Source of the DNA: Cumulibacter soli
Lineage (GTDB): Bacteria; Actinomycetota; Actinomycetes; Mycobacteriales; Antricoccaceae
Direction of reading: 5' to 3'
Assembly: GCF_004382795.1 (NCBI RefSeq)
Contig: NZ_SMSG01000003.1
Span: 62,001 to 126,000, forward strand
DNA: 64,000 nt
Below the pieces are notes generated by a model. That model had not been told where the DNA came from and ran no database searches. It was given only the letters and a program-made list of their open reading frames with translations. The translations under genes and the position numbers were made by a program. Below are positions 33,902 through 43,601 of this stretch, one piece after another (positions within the stretch are counted from its first letter, which is position 1; each line of letters starts with the position of its first letter).

Positions 33902-34576
33902 GTGTTAGTGACCGGATTTCCCGCAGGCGTATTCCAAACCAACTGCTACGTGCTCGCCAGTGAGCCGGGCGCGGAGTGCATCGTCGTCGATCCTGGGATG
34001 GAAGCGGTACCGACGCTCACCCAGGTACTCGAGGAACATCGACTCAAGCCGGTCGCGATCGCGCTGACTCATGGACACCTCGATCACACCTGGTCCGTGA
34101 CGCCGTTGGTCGACGGATACGACATCCCGGCGTATCTGCACGGCGACGATGAGGACATGGTCCGCGATCCGCTCGGGTGGCACAGTTCGGGTATCGCGCA
34201 GTTGGTCGGTGGCGACATCAAGAAAATTCCGACCATCGATGATGTACGCAAACTCAGCGATGGCGAGAAGATCAGCATCGTCGGCGTGGAACTCACCGCG
34301 CGGCACACTCCTGGGCATACCCAGGGCTCGGTGATCTTCTCGTTCGATCATCCGCAGGCGCCGGTCATGCTCGCGGGAGACACGCTGTTCAATCAAGGAA
34401 TCGGACGCACCGACCTCGCCGGTGGCTCGTACGAGGCGATCATGCATTCGATCGAGAACGTGTGCCTGACCTACCCCGACGAGACGGTCGTGCTGCCAGG
34501 TCACGGCGCGCAGACCACGATCGGCGCCGAACGCGCGATGAACCCCTTTATCCTGGAGTACTTGCGCGGCAAATAG
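33902..34576 (+). CDS. MBL-fold hydrolase, glyoxalase II-like
   Basis: A 224-residue metallo-beta-lactamase-fold protein with the motif LTHGHLDHTWSV, a later His in RHTPGHTQGS, a metal-bridging Asp in LAGDTLFNQGIGRTD and the last His in VLPGHGAQT. The layout matches hydroxyacylglutathione hydrolase-like proteins that lie before hisS in actinobacteria; since actinobacteria use mycothiol instead of glutathione, the thioester substrate is probably different. The GTG start is preceded by a -10-like element and no ribosome binding site. hisS starts 20 bases after the stop. Confidence 0.92.
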   Translation: MLVTGFPAGVFQTNCYVLASEPGAECIVVDPGMEAVPTLTQVLEEHRLKPVAIALTHGHLDHTWSVTPLVDGYDIPAYLHGDDEDMVRDPLGWHSSGIAQLVGGDIKKIPTIDDVRKLSDGEKISIVGVELTARHTPGHTQGSVIFSFDHPQAPVMLAGDTLFNQGIGRTDLAGGSYEAIMHSIENVCLTYPDETVVLPGHGAQTTIGAERAMNPFILEYLRGK

Positions 34577-34596
34577 TCGCGTTTCGAAAGGTCTAC

Positions 34597-35919
34597 ATGT
34601 CCCGCATCACCCCGCTCACCGGTTTCCCCGAGTGGCTACCGCGCGAGCGAATCGTCGAGCAGCGTTTCCTCGATGTCCTCCGTGATTCGTTCGAATTGCA
34701 CGGCTTCGCCGGCATCGAAACCCGCGCCGTCGAACCGGTCGATTTCCTGCTGCGCAAGGGCGAGATCGACAAAGAGGTCTACGGCGTCAGTCGCATTCAC
34801 GCCGATGAGGCCGAGAAGCACCCGATGGCGCTGCATTACGACATGACGGTGCCGTTCTCGCGGTACGTGCTGGAGAACGCCGGCAAACTCGAGTTCCCAT
34901 TCAGGCGCTATCAGATGCAGAAGGCGTGGCGTGGCGAGCGCCCGCAATTCGGTCGCTTTCGTGAGTTCATTCAGGCGGACGCCGACATCGTCGACCGCGA
35001 CAGCCTCGCACCGCACTTCGATGCCGAAATCGTATCGCTGATCGTCGATATTTTTCGCCGGCTGGATTTCGGTGTCGCCACGGTGCGGGTGAATACCCGA
35101 AAGATTCCGGAAGGCTTCTACCGAGGGTTGGGGATCGCGGACACGGCCGCGGTGCTTCGCGCGGTCGACAAGCTCGACAAGATCGGACCCGATAAGGTGC
35201 GCGCGCTGTTACCCGATGAGGTGGACGACGAGGCCGCGCGGAAGGTGCTGGCACTCGCGGCGATTCGCACCGGCGATACCTCGTTCGTCGATCTCGTCCG
35301 CGCGCTCGATGTACAGCACGAACTCCTCGATGAAGGCCTCGCCGAACTCTCCGAGCTGATCGCCGCGGTGACGGCCCGCCCAGACGCAGGCGTGGTCGCC
35401 GACCTGAGTATCGCTCGCGGGCTCGACTACTACACCGGGACCGTATTCGAGACCAATCTCGAAGGTTTCGCTGAGTTGGGCTCCGTCTGCTCGGGGGGAC
35501 GCTACGAGAAACTCGCCGACGACGGTAAGACGACCTACCCGGGCGTCGGCATGTCGGTAGGGGTATCGCGCATCATGGCGGTGCTGGTGCGTGACGGCAT
35601 CGCTACGGCATCCCGCGCCGTGCCCACCTGCGTGCTGGTGGCTGTGGCCGACGAGCAGCGCCGCGCCGAGGCCAGCCAGGTCGCCGATTCCTTGCGTCAC
35701 AGGGGGATCGCGGCCGAGGTATCGCCATCGGCAGCCAAGTTCGGCAAGCAAATCAAGTACGCCGATCGGCGTGGCATTCCGTTCGTATGGTTCACCGACG
35801 CCGACGGCAGTCACCAGATCAAAGACATTCGCAGTGGCGAGCAGGTCGACGTCGACCCGCAGACCTGGACGCCGAGCGAGGACGACAAGACGCCTCGCCT
35901 CATTCGCAAGGAGCAGTAA
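34597..35919 (+). CDS. hisS: Histidine-tRNA ligase
   Basis: A class II synthetase of 440 residues charging tRNA-His. The HisRS-specific RGLDYYTGTVFE is present, along with motif 2 (MQKAWRGERPQFGRFREFIQ), the QADADIVD segment and motif 3 (YPGVGMSVGVSRIMAVL). The C-terminal anticodon-binding domain begins near VPTCVLVAVADEQ. The ATG at 34597 is chosen from the binding site CGAAAGG upstream and the family start SRITPLTGFPEW; a longer frame from 34462 would lie within the previous gene. aspS starts at the very next base after the stop. Confidence 0.97.
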   Translation: MSRITPLTGFPEWLPRERIVEQRFLDVLRDSFELHGFAGIETRAVEPVDFLLRKGEIDKEVYGVSRIHADEAEKHPMALHYDMTVPFSRYVLENAGKLEFPFRRYQMQKAWRGERPQFGRFREFIQADADIVDRDSLAPHFDAEIVSLIVDIFRRLDFGVATVRVNTRKIPEGFYRGLGIADTAAVLRAVDKLDKIGPDKVRALLPDEVDDEAARKVLALAAIRTGDTSFVDLVRALDVQHELLDEGLAELSELIAAVTARPDAGVVADLSIARGLDYYTGTVFETNLEGFAELGSVCSGGRYEKLADDGKTTYPGVGMSVGVSRIMAVLVRDGIATASRAVPTCVLVAVADEQRRAEASQVADSLRHRGIAAEVSPSAAKFGKQIKYADRRGIPFVWFTDADGSHQIKDIRSGEQVDVDPQTWTPSEDDKTPRLIRKEQ

Positions 35920-37737
35920 GTGATCCGAACACATCTCGCGTCGAGCCTCAGCGCAGCGAATGCGGGGCAGACCGTCACGCTCGCCGGATGGGTAGCGCGG
36001 CGCCGAGACCACGGCGGCGTGATTTTCGTGGATCTGCGCGATTCCAGTGGCGTTGCCCAGGTGGTATTTCGCGAGGGGGAGATGGCGCAGGCCGCACACC
36101 GACTGCGTTCGGAGTTCTGTATCGCGATCACCGGCAAGGTTGAGATCCGCCCCGAGGGCAACGAAAACCCGAACCTGCCCTCCGGCGAGATCGAGGTGTA
36201 CGTCGACAGCCTGGACGTGCTGAGCGAATCGGCGGCGCTGCCGTTCCAGATCGACGCGCAAGGCACCGGTGAGATCGGCGAGGAAACCCGCCTCCGACAC
36301 CGCTACCTGGACCTGCGTCGCGAGCGGTCCGGTGACGCGCTTCGCTTGCGTAGCAAGGCAAACGCTGCTGCCCGCGCCGTTCTCGCCGACCGCGACTTCG
36401 TCGAGATCGAGACGCCGACGCTCACCCGATCCACGCCGGAAGGCGCTCGCGACTTCCTGGTCCCGGCGCGCTTGGCTCCCGGGTCCTGGTACGCGCTTCC
36501 ACAGTCGCCGCAGCTGTTCAAGCAACTGCTTATGGTCTCCGGGATGGAGCGGTACTACCAACTCGCTCGCTGCTACCGCGATGAAGACTTCCGCGCCGAC
36601 CGGCAGCCCGAGTTCACCCAGCTCGACATCGAAATGTCGTTCGTGGATCAGGAAGACGTGATCGAGCTCGGCGAATCGATCATCACCGCGCTGTGGAAAC
36701 TGATCGGTTACGACATCCCCAAGCCGATCCCGCGGCTGAGTTACGAAGATGCGATGCGTCGCTACGGCTCCGACAAGCCGGACCTGCGCACCGACCTCGA
36801 ACTTGTCGAATGCACCGAGTACTTCGCCGATACCCCGTTCCGGGTCTTCCAGGCGCCGTACGTCGGCGCGGTCGTGATGCCCGGCGGCGCGTCTCAGCCG
36901 CGACGCACCCTGGATGCGTGGCAGGAGTGGGCAAAGCAGCGCGGCGCGAAAGGCCTGGCCTACGTGCTCGTCGGTGATGACGGCGAACTATCCGGTCCAG
37001 TCGCGAAGAATCTCTCCGAAGCAGAGCGGCAGGGACTGGCGGCACACGTCGGCGCACAGCCGGGGGACTGCGTCTTCTTCGGCGCGGGTGCAATCAAGTC
37101 GACTCGCGAGTTGCTCGGCGCCGCACGCGTCGAGGTTGCGCGCCGATGCGGACTCATCGACGAGGACGCGTGGTCGTTCCTGTGGGTCGTCGATGCACCG
37201 ATGTTCGAGCTCGCCGCCGAGACCGACGACGTCGCCGTGGGCTCCGGCAAGTGGACTGCCGTCCATCACGCGTTCACTGCGCCGAAGCCGGCGTTTCTGG
37301 ACACCTTCGACACCGATCCCGCCCCGGCCTTGTCGAATGCCTACGACATCGTGTGCAACGGCAACGAGATCGGTGGCGGGTCGATTCGTATCCACCGCCA
37401 GGATGTGCAGCAGCGCGTATTCGAACTGATGGGACTCTCGCCGGAAGACGCGGAGGAGAAGTTCGGGTTCCTGCTGGAGGCATTCGCCTACGGCGCGCCG
37501 CCGCACGGCGGAATCGCGTTCGGCTGGGATCGGATCGTCGCTCTGCTGCATGGTTCGGACTCGATCCGCGACGTGATCGCGTTCCCGAAGACCGGTAACG
37601 GCTACGACCCGCTGACGGCGGCGCCGGCGCCCATCACCATTCAACAGCGCCGCGAGGCCGGCGTGGACGCCAAGCCGAAAAAGGCGGACAAGGCGGACAC
37701 GTCGGAAAAGCCGGAGAAGGCCACCGCCGACCAGTGA
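35920..37737 (+). CDS. aspS: Aspartate-tRNA ligase
   Basis: A class IIb synthetase of 605 residues. An N-terminal OB-fold anticodon domain ([20 protein letters not shown]), motif 1 near [20 protein letters not shown], motif 2 [19 protein letters not shown], a bacterial GAD insert and motif 3 ([14 protein letters not shown]) are visible. The last 25 residues form a Lys-rich tail ([16 protein letters not shown]). Starts with GTG immediately after the hisS stop. Whether it also charges tRNA-Asn cannot be decided here. Confidence 0.97.
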   Translation: MIRTHLASSLSAANAGQTVTLAGWVARRRDHGGVIFVDLRDSSGVAQVVFREGEMAQAAHRLRSEFCIAITGKVEIRPEGNENPNLPSGEIEVYVDSLDVLSESAALPFQIDAQGTGEIGEETRLRHRYLDLRRERSGDALRLRSKANAAARAVLADRDFVEIETPTLTRSTPEGARDFLVPARLAPGSWYALPQSPQLFKQLLMVSGMERYYQLARCYRDEDFRADRQPEFTQLDIEMSFVDQEDVIELGESIITALWKLIGYDIPKPIPRLSYEDAMRRYGSDKPDLRTDLELVECTEYFADTPFRVFQAPYVGAVVMPGGASQPRRTLDAWQEWAKQRGAKGLAYVLVGDDGELSGPVAKNLSEAERQGLAAHVGAQPGDCVFFGAGAIKSTRELLGAARVEVARRCGLIDEDAWSFLWVVDAPMFELAAETDDVAVGSGKWTAVHHAFTAPKPAFLDTFDTDPAPALSNAYDIVCNGNEIGGGSIRIHRQDVQQRVFELMGLSPEDAEEKFGFLLEAFAYGAPPHGGIAFGWDRIVALLHGSDSIRDVIAFPKTGNGYDPLTAAPAPITIQQRREAGVDAKPKKADKADTSEKPEKATADQ

Positions 37738-37748
37738 TCAGTAGGTCC

Positions 37749-37778
37749 GATCCCGCCTGGAGATGCTCAGGCGGGATC
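37749..37778. terminator. Bidirectional terminator between aspS and antiporter gene
   Basis: GATCCCGCCTG (37749-37759) pairs with 37768-37778 over 11 bp with an 8-base loop. It lies 11 bases after aspS. The stop codon of the opposite gene (37767-37769) is at the edge of the loop, so the minus-strand coding region ends inside the hairpin. Confidence 0.75.
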
Positions 37779-39389
37779 ACCGCGCATCTCCAGGGCGATC
37801 TGGGCTGCATCGAGGTTGTACAAGGCGTGGGTCAGCATGTCGGCATCCACGGCGCCCTTGTCACGCTCGTCCAGCAGCGCAGATCGTTGAGCGTTGAGGA
37901 CGGCGATCTTGTGCTGTCGCGGCGTGTCCGCGTCATCGGAGTCGACCTCATCGGCGGCGGACTGCAGAATTGCCAGGATGGCGGCGCGCTCGGTCAACTG
38001 CGAACTAGCTCCTTGCCCAGTGGTCAGCCTGGAGACGAGTGGCTTGATCGTCCCGCCCTGCAGCAACAAGGACATCGTCGCCACAGCGAAGGCGATGAAG
38101 ACCAGTAACGCGCGGTGCGGCGTATCGGGCGGGAGCGTCTGCGCGGCCGCGACGGTGATCGCGCCGCGCATGCCGGCCCATACGACGACGACACCGTCCT
38201 TTGCGGTCAGCGGATTGCGTACGAAGTAGTCGATATCGGACTTCACCCGAGTGACGCGGTGCGTGACCGCCTCGTGGTCGAGGCGTCGCAGCGCTCGTCG
38301 GTGGCCGGCGGTCGCGGGCGCATTCGGCCATGGTTGGCCGTCGGTCAGCGCCGCGTGGATGGCGTCCACCCGCGGTTGAATCGCGCGGTGTCGTCGGTTG
38401 CGCCGACCGGTGCGCCACAGCATCAAGGCGACGTACGCCGTCCGCACGAGCAGGACGACGAACAAACCCACGCACGCGAGCCCGAGTGCGTAAGGGATCC
38501 CGGCGTGCTCGCGGTGCACGGTGTCGAGGACCGAGGAGATCTGGAGTCCCATCGTCAGGAAGATCGCGCCTTCGGCGACTAACTCGATGCTGGCCCAGTT
38601 CTGCGAGTCGGACATGCGGTGCTGAGGCGGCAATACCCGTGGGGCGCGGTAGCCGGTGATCAAGCCCGCTACGACGGCCGCGACCAGCCCGGAAGCACCG
38701 AGTAACTCCGTGGGTACGGAGGCGAGGAATGGGACCGTGAACGACAGGATGGTGTTGACGGTCGGTTCGAGTACGCGGCGACGTACTACGAGGTTCCCCC
38801 AGCCCACGACGGCGCCGATGACGACGGCGACGATGACGGCGTACGCGAACGTCCCGACCGCACTCCACAGGTTGAACGAAGCGCCCGCGGCGATGATCGC
38901 GGTGCGCAGCACGACGAGCGCACTCGCATCGTTGAGCATGCTCTCACCGTCCAACATCACCAGGACGCGGCGTGAGACGGGCGTCTGCTTCACGATCGAG
39001 GTGGCAACCGCGTCCGTCGGACTCAGGATTGCGCCGAGAGCCACACCCCAGCCGAACCCGAGGTCGGGTATCAGCCAGAGAAACAGCAGCCCGAGGGCCA
39101 GCGAGCTACTCACCACGAGCAAGACCGACAGCCCGCTGATGCCGCGTATCTCCCGGCGGAAATTCATCGTCGGAATCGATACCGCTGAGGCGTATAGCAA
39201 CGGCGGAAGTAGCCCGGCCAGGATGAGTTCGGGGTCGATGTTGATGTCCGGGACCCAGGGCGTGAAACTCGCGGCCACGCCCAGCAGCACGAGTAGCAGT
39301 GGCGCTGCGACGCCGAGCCGTGGCGAGATCACGGCCGAGCCCGCTACGACGAGTACGCCGACTACGACGATCGCGATGGTCTCGACCAT
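37767..39389 (-). CDS. Na+/H+ antiporter (CPA1 family)
   Basis: A membrane protein of 540 residues with about twelve hydrophobic helices in the N-terminal 400 residues. The CPA1 signature GAILSPTDAVATSIVK (ion-binding Asp in TDA) and LMLNDASALV-type sequence (DGESMLNDASALVVLR), plus ELVAEGAIFLTMGLQ, are clear. The cytoplasmic C-terminus contains a helical tail (LNAQRSALLDERDKGAVD). It exports sodium or potassium in exchange for protons at the plasma membrane. The start ATG at 39389 has a G-rich stretch just upstream and TAGGGG as possible -10. Confidence 0.93.
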   Translation of the reverse strand: MVETIAIVVVGVLVVAGSAVISPRLGVAAPLLLVLLGVAASFTPWVPDINIDPELILAGLLPPLLYASAVSIPTMNFRREIRGISGLSVLLVVSSSLALGLLFLWLIPDLGFGWGVALGAILSPTDAVATSIVKQTPVSRRVLVMLDGESMLNDASALVVLRTAIIAAGASFNLWSAVGTFAYAVIVAVVIGAVVGWGNLVVRRRVLEPTVNTILSFTVPFLASVPTELLGASGLVAAVVAGLITGYRAPRVLPPQHRMSDSQNWASIELVAEGAIFLTMGLQISSVLDTVHREHAGIPYALGLACVGLFVVLLVRTAYVALMLWRTGRRNRRHRAIQPRVDAIHAALTDGQPWPNAPATAGHRRALRRLDHEAVTHRVTRVKSDIDYFVRNPLTAKDGVVVVWAGMRGAITVAAAQTLPPDTPHRALLVFIAFAVATMSLLLQGGTIKPLVSRLTTGQGASSQLTERAAILAILQSAADEVDSDDADTPRQHKIAVLNAQRSALLDERDKGAVDADMLTHALYNLDAAQIALEMRGDPA

Positions 39390-39491
39390 GCCGCCCCCTA
39401 GCGAAGTAGTGCGTGCGCGTTCCTCGAACGACGATATTCCTCGCGCAACGATCGACTATCGACCCGTCGGCGCTACGCGGAATACCACCGA

Positions 39492-39497
39492 TACATT
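39492..39497 (+). promoter_or_regulatory. -10 element TACATT before the aminotransferase gene
   Basis: TACATT followed by six bases and the ATG at 39504. The six bases (GGAAGC) could serve as a weak ribosome binding site, so the leaderless reading is less certain here. Confidence 0.45.
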
Positions 39498-39503
39498 GGA
39501 AGC

Positions 39504-40619
39504 ATGACGAGCCTTCCTTCTGCCTCTGACATCGTGCTCGACCGCAGGTTGTTCGGTCCTGGGCCCACGAACGCTTATCCCGAGGCCACTGCTGCGCTCG
39601 GGTTGCCGCTGCTGGGGCACCTGGACCCGCGGTTCATCGAAATCATGGACGAGGCGTGCGAACACCTGCGCACGGTGTGGGGGACCGACAACGCTCGTAC
39701 CTTGCCGCTATCGGCGACCGGCTCGGCCGGTATGGAAGCCGCGTTCGTCAACACCGTCGGCGAAGGCGACGTGGCGGTTATTGCCGTTAACGGACTATTC
39801 GGTGAGCGGATGTGTGACGTCGCGGCGCGCACCGGAGCCGAGGTCATTCGGGTCGATCATCAGTGGGGTACCCCGATCGATGCCGAGCGGGTACTGGCTG
39901 CGCACCCGTCACCGAAAGTGATCGCCGCCGTACACGCCGAAACTTCTACCGGCGTCCGTTCGGATATCGCCGCGCTCGGTGCCGGTAAAGGGGATGCGCT
40001 GTTACTCGTGGACGCCGTGACGTCGATCGGCGGAATCGAACTCGAGGCCGATGACTGGGGCATCGACGTCGGATACGCCGGCACCCAAAAGTGCCTCGGC
40101 GTCGCGCCTGGTCTTGCGCCGTTCACGATCAACGATCGCGCGTTCGAGCGACGCATCACCAAGCCGCAGTCCTGGTACCTCGACCTTGGCATGCTCGGTG
40201 GATACACCGGCGGGGCAACGGGCAAGCGCACCTACCATCACACCGCGCCGGTCGCCATGGTCGCCAGTCTGCACGCCGGATTGCGGCGGGTGCTCGCAGA
40301 GGGCCTGCCCACCGTGTGGGCGCGGCATCAGGCAGCTGGTGACGCGTTGCAGACCGGATTGCAGGAAATGGGTCTGGAACTGTTCGCCCAGGAGGGCTAC
40401 CGACTGCCAGAACTGACGACCGTGAAGGTGCCCGAGGGCGTGGACTCGGCGAAGGTGCGTGGCTACCTGCTGGAGACCTATGACATCGAGATCGGTGCCG
40501 GGGTCGGGGAGTTCGCGTCCACGGTGTGGCGGATCGGTTTGATGGGGCCGAACGCGAACCAAGCCAGCGTGGATCTCATCCTCGCCGCGTTGCGCGATGC
40601 GATCGACGCGACGAAGTAA
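39504..40619 (+). CDS. Class V aminotransferase (alanine-glyoxylate/serine type)
   Basis: A PLP-dependent fold-type I enzyme of 371 residues related to alanine-glyoxylate and serine-glyoxylate aminotransferases. FGPGPTNAYPEATAALGLPL and LGHLDPRFIEIMDE are the family N-terminus, SATGSAGMEAAFVN and DAVTSIGGIELEAD bind the cofactor, and the Schiff-base lysine is in YAGTQKCLGVAPG (about residue 196). WYLDLGMLGGY and the HHTAPVAM segment also match. The amino donor is unknown. It is divergent from the antiporter gene and 133 bases before the thiolase. Confidence 0.92.
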   Translation: MTSLPSASDIVLDRRLFGPGPTNAYPEATAALGLPLLGHLDPRFIEIMDEACEHLRTVWGTDNARTLPLSATGSAGMEAAFVNTVGEGDVAVIAVNGLFGERMCDVAARTGAEVIRVDHQWGTPIDAERVLAAHPSPKVIAAVHAETSTGVRSDIAALGAGKGDALLLVDAVTSIGGIELEADDWGIDVGYAGTQKCLGVAPGLAPFTINDRAFERRITKPQSWYLDLGMLGGYTGGATGKRTYHHTAPVAMVASLHAGLRRVLAEGLPTVWARHQAAGDALQTGLQEMGLELFAQEGYRLPELTTVKVPEGVDSAKVRGYLLETYDIEIGAGVGEFASTVWRIGLMGPNANQASVDLILAALRDAIDATK

Positions 40620-40713
40620 GCGGCGGCCCACACGCGCCAACCACGCAGGGTTAGCCTAGGAGCGACGGTTAACCGCCGTCACGTCGCACTCGTTGGCGGT
40701 GCGAAGTATTCTT

Positions 40714-40735
40714 AAGTTGACTCATCTATCAACTT
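40714..40735. promoter_or_regulatory. Inverted repeat AAGTTGA-N8-TCAACTT, possible operator of the thiolase gene
   Basis: AAGTTGA (40714-40720) and TCAACTT (40729-40735) form a 7-bp inverted repeat, 17 bases before the thiolase ATG. TATTCT (40707-40712) is a good -10, so the repeat would cover the transcription start. It looks like the binding site of a dimeric regulator such as a TetR or MarR type repressor; the regulator is not identified. Confidence 0.5.
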
Positions 40736-40752
40736 CTAGCTGGGAGAGACAC

Positions 40753-42018
40753 ATGGGAGACGCCTACATCATCGACGCGGTTCGCACTCCGCGCGGTATC
40801 GGCAAGGTCGGCAAGGGTTCGCTCGCGCACCTGCACCCGCAGCACCTCGCGCGCACGGTGCTCGGCGCGATCCGCGACCGCAACAACATCGACACCAAGG
40901 ATGTCCAGGACGTCATCTGGTCGACCTCGACCCAGGAAGGCAAGCAGGGCGGCGACATGGGCCGCATGGCTGCCCTCGACGCCGGCTTCGATATCACGGT
41001 CAGCGGCACCACCCTTGACCGCTTCTGTGGCGGTGGCATCACCAGCGTCGCGCTTGCCTCGGCGCAGGTCATGTCCGGGATGGAAGACCTCGTCATCGCT
41101 GGTGGCACTGAGATGATGAGCCTCACCGGCACCATGGCTGCCGAAAAGCGCGAGGCTGGCCTGCCGGCCAACCTGATGGGTTCGAACAACCCGCACCTGG
41201 ATGCGGTGCACCCGCAGTCGCACCAGGGTGTGTGTGGCGACGCGATCGCTTCGATGGAGGGCATCTCCCGCGAGGCGCTCGATGCCTTGGGTCTGGAAAG
41301 CCAGCGCCGCGCTGCGATCGCGATCGAGGAGGGTCGTTTCGACGGTTCGATCATTCCGGTCATCAACGACGACGGTTCGGTGGCGCTCGATCACGACGAG
41401 TACCCGCGTCCCAACACGACCGCGGAATCGCTCGCTGGGCTGAAGCCGGCATTCACCGCGTTGATGGATGCACCGATTGACGATGAAGGAACCACCTTCC
41501 GCAAGCAGATCAATCGCAAGTTCCCCGACGTCGACATCGTTCCGGTACACCATGCCGGTAACTCCTCGGGTGTCGTCGACGGCGCGGCCGCCCTGCTGCT
41601 GTCCTCGAAGGAGTACGCCGAGAAGCACGGTCTGAAGCCGCGTGCGCGCATCGTCGCCACCGTCAACATGGGCGACGACCCGACGCTGATGCTGAACGCG
41701 CCGGTCCCGGCCGCGAAGAAGGTTCTGGCGAAGGCCGGCCTGTCGAAGGACGACATCGACGTGTATGAGGTCAACGAGGCCTTCGCCGTGGTGACCGAGA
41801 AGTTCATCCGCGATATGGATGTCCCGCGCGAGAAGGTCAACCCGAACGGTGGCTCGATCGCTCTGGGCCACCCGATCGGTGCGACCGGTTCGATGCTGAT
41901 CGGCACTGCCCTCGACGAACTCGAGCGCACCGGTGGCCGCTACGGCTTGATCACCATGTGCGCTGCCGGTGGCATGGCTCCGGCCATCATCATCGAGCGT
42001 GTGGACTCGGCGGCGTAG
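40753..42018 (+). CDS. Acetyl-CoA C-acyltransferase (thiolase)
   Basis: A 421-residue thiolase that cleaves 3-ketoacyl-CoA in beta-oxidation or condenses two acyl-CoA molecules. The acylated C92 is in TLDRFCGGGITSV; the other active residues are in VNEAFAVV, GHPIGATGS and MCAAGGMAP. The ATG at 40753 is chosen for the site GGGAGAG upstream and the family start GDAYIIDAVRTPRG. No hydratase/dehydrogenase partner lies alongside, but an acyl-CoA ligase is found at 17-18.5 kb and a PHA synthase at 54.5 kb, so a supply of acetoacetyl-CoA for polyhydroxyalkanoate is one possible role. Confidence 0.95.
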   Translation: MGDAYIIDAVRTPRGIGKVGKGSLAHLHPQHLARTVLGAIRDRNNIDTKDVQDVIWSTSTQEGKQGGDMGRMAALDAGFDITVSGTTLDRFCGGGITSVALASAQVMSGMEDLVIAGGTEMMSLTGTMAAEKREAGLPANLMGSNNPHLDAVHPQSHQGVCGDAIASMEGISREALDALGLESQRRAAIAIEEGRFDGSIIPVINDDGSVALDHDEYPRPNTTAESLAGLKPAFTALMDAPIDDEGTTFRKQINRKFPDVDIVPVHHAGNSSGVVDGAAALLLSSKEYAEKHGLKPRARIVATVNMGDDPTLMLNAPVPAAKKVLAKAGLSKDDIDVYEVNEAFAVVTEKFIRDMDVPREKVNPNGGSIALGHPIGATGSMLIGTALDELERTGGRYGLITMCAAGGMAPAIIIERVDSAA

Positions 42019-42095
42019 TCGCTTTTGTCATTGATCCGTTGAGTTAGCCGCCGGCTGTCGAGCTGGCAGCGAGTGCTAACGATGACGGAATTCAG

Positions 42096-42131
42096 AGGTC
42101 CGGTTGGGCGGGTTACCGCCTGACCGGACCT
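42096..42131 (+). terminator. Terminator after the thiolase gene
   Basis: AGGTCCGGT (42096-42104) pairs with 42123-42131, and an inner stem GGCGG/CCGCC (42107-42111, 42116-42120) sits inside. A short T-rich TTGTCGTC follows. It lies 78 bases beyond the thiolase stop. Confidence 0.8.
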
Positions 42132-42148
42132 TTGTCGTCGAGCGGACC

Positions 42149-42154
42149 TAGGAT
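42149..42154 (+). promoter_or_regulatory. -10 element TAGGAT, predicts leaderless rarA mRNA
   Basis: TAGGAT, seven bases, then the GTG at 42162; no ribosome binding site is present. Confidence 0.5.
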
Positions 42155-42161
42155 CGACGCC

Positions 42162-43505
42162 GTGGCCTCACTGTTCGACATCCATGACGAGCTCGATCAA
42201 CCCGACGACCCGATGCAGGTCGATCCGGGTGCGCCGTTGGCGGTCAGGATGCGGCCGCAGTCGCTGGACGAGGTGGTGGGGCAGAGCAAGCTGATTGGCC
42301 CGGGTACGGCGCTGCGCCGGGTCGTGGAGGGGGACACCGCTATGTCGGTGATTCTCTACGGCCCTCCGGGCACCGGTAAGACGACCCTCGCGCACGTGAT
42401 CGGCCGGGCCACCAACCGCCGATTCGTCGAACTGTCCGCGTTGAACGCGGGTGTGAAGGATGTCCGAGCGGTTATCGAGGATGCGAAGAAGCGGCGCCGT
42501 CGCGGCGACGAGCAGACGGTGCTCTTCATCGATGAGGTACATCGCTTCAGTAAGACGCAACAGGACTCGCTGCTGGCGGCGGTCGAGCAGCGCACCGTTG
42601 CGCTGATTGCCGCGACTACCGAGAATCCATTCTTCGCGCTCGTGTCACCGCTGCTGTCGCGTTCGCTGTTGCTCACTCTCGAATCCCTTGAGGACGCCGA
42701 TATCCGTTCGGTCGTCGAACGAGCGCTGAGTGACGATCGTGGCCTCGGCGGCCGATTTTCTATCGCTGCCGACGCCCTCAATCACGTGGTGCGTACCGCC
42801 AACGGCGATGCGCGGCGCGCATTAACGGGGCTGGAGGCAGCAGCGGAGATCGCCGACGGCGCCGGGGTGGACAGCATCGATGCGGACACCGTTGCCCGTG
42901 CCGTGGACGTCGCGGCGGTGCGCTACGACCGTGACGGCGACCAGCACTACGACGTCGCCAGCGCGCTGATCAAGTCGATTCGAGGATCGGACGTCGACGC
43001 GGCCCTGCACTACCTCGCCCGGATGATCACGGCGGGGGAGGACCCGCGATTCATCGCACGTCGGTTGGTGATCTCCGCGAGCGAAGACATCGGGATGGCC
43101 GATCCGTCGGCCCTACAGACCGCCATCGCGGCGATGCAGGCCGTGCAGTTCATCGGTATGCCCGAGGGCCGCATCCCGCTGGCGCAGGCCGTCGTACACC
43201 TCGCCAGCGCACCGAAATCGAATGCCGCGTACGCCGCGATCAACGCCGCGATGGCCGATGTCAGCGCTGGGAAGATAGGTACCGTCCCAGTGCATCTACG
43301 CGATGGTCACTACGCGGGCGCGAAGAAACTCGGTCATGCCCAGGAGTACATCTATCCGCATGCCCTTGATGAGGGCATCGCTGCTCAGCAGTACGCGCCT
43401 GATGTGATCGACGGTAAGGACTATTACGAACCGACGTCGCGGGGTGTGGAGAATGCCATCGGGCAGCGCCTGAAGAAGATCCGCGCCATCCTCCGTGACC
43501 GCTGA
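42162..43505 (+). CDS. rarA: Replication-associated recombination protein A (RarA/MgsA)
   Basis: A clamp-loader-like AAA+ ATPase that acts at stalled forks, 447 residues. [17 protein letters not shown] is the RarA N-terminal signature; Walker A is [11 protein letters not shown], Walker [13 protein letters not shown], with [10 protein letters not shown] as sensor 1. The C-terminal tetramerisation part has [19 protein letters not shown] and [15 protein letters not shown]. The GTG at 42162 is preferred over an upstream GTG at 42132, because a -10 hexamer stands seven bases before it. Confidence 0.96.
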   Translation: MASLFDIHDELDQPDDPMQVDPGAPLAVRMRPQSLDEVVGQSKLIGPGTALRRVVEGDTAMSVILYGPPGTGKTTLAHVIGRATNRRFVELSALNAGVKDVRAVIEDAKKRRRRGDEQTVLFIDEVHRFSKTQQDSLLAAVEQRTVALIAATTENPFFALVSPLLSRSLLLTLESLEDADIRSVVERALSDDRGLGGRFSIAADALNHVVRTANGDARRALTGLEAAAEIADGAGVDSIDADTVARAVDVAAVRYDRDGDQHYDVASALIKSIRGSDVDAALHYLARMITAGEDPRFIARRLVISASEDIGMADPSALQTAIAAMQAVQFIGMPEGRIPLAQAVVHLASAPKSNAAYAAINAAMADVSAGKIGTVPVHLRDGHYAGAKKLGHAQEYIYPHALDEGIAAQQYAPDVIDGKDYYEPTSRGVENAIGQRLKKIRAILRDR

Positions 43506-43531
43506 CTTCTGCTGACGCTGCGAGTTTCCGC

Positions 43532-43569
43532 GGGGACGCCGAAGTGCGCGAGTTCTGCTTGGCGTCTCC
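43532..43569. terminator. Possible terminator between convergent genes
   Basis: GGGGACGCC (43532-43540) pairs with GGCGTCTCC (43561-43569), with one G-U pair and a 20-base loop whose ends can extend the stem. It lies between rarA and the convergent phosphoesterase gene. No U-tract follows. Confidence 0.4.
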
Positions 43570-43601
43570 TACCAGGTAGCGACTTTGCTACTGAACGGGT
43601 G

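Noticed and set aside
35209-36561. 450-codon minus-strand frame across the hisS/aspS junction
   Set aside because: Both synthetases are unmistakable on the plus strand; this is a shadow frame kept open by high GC.
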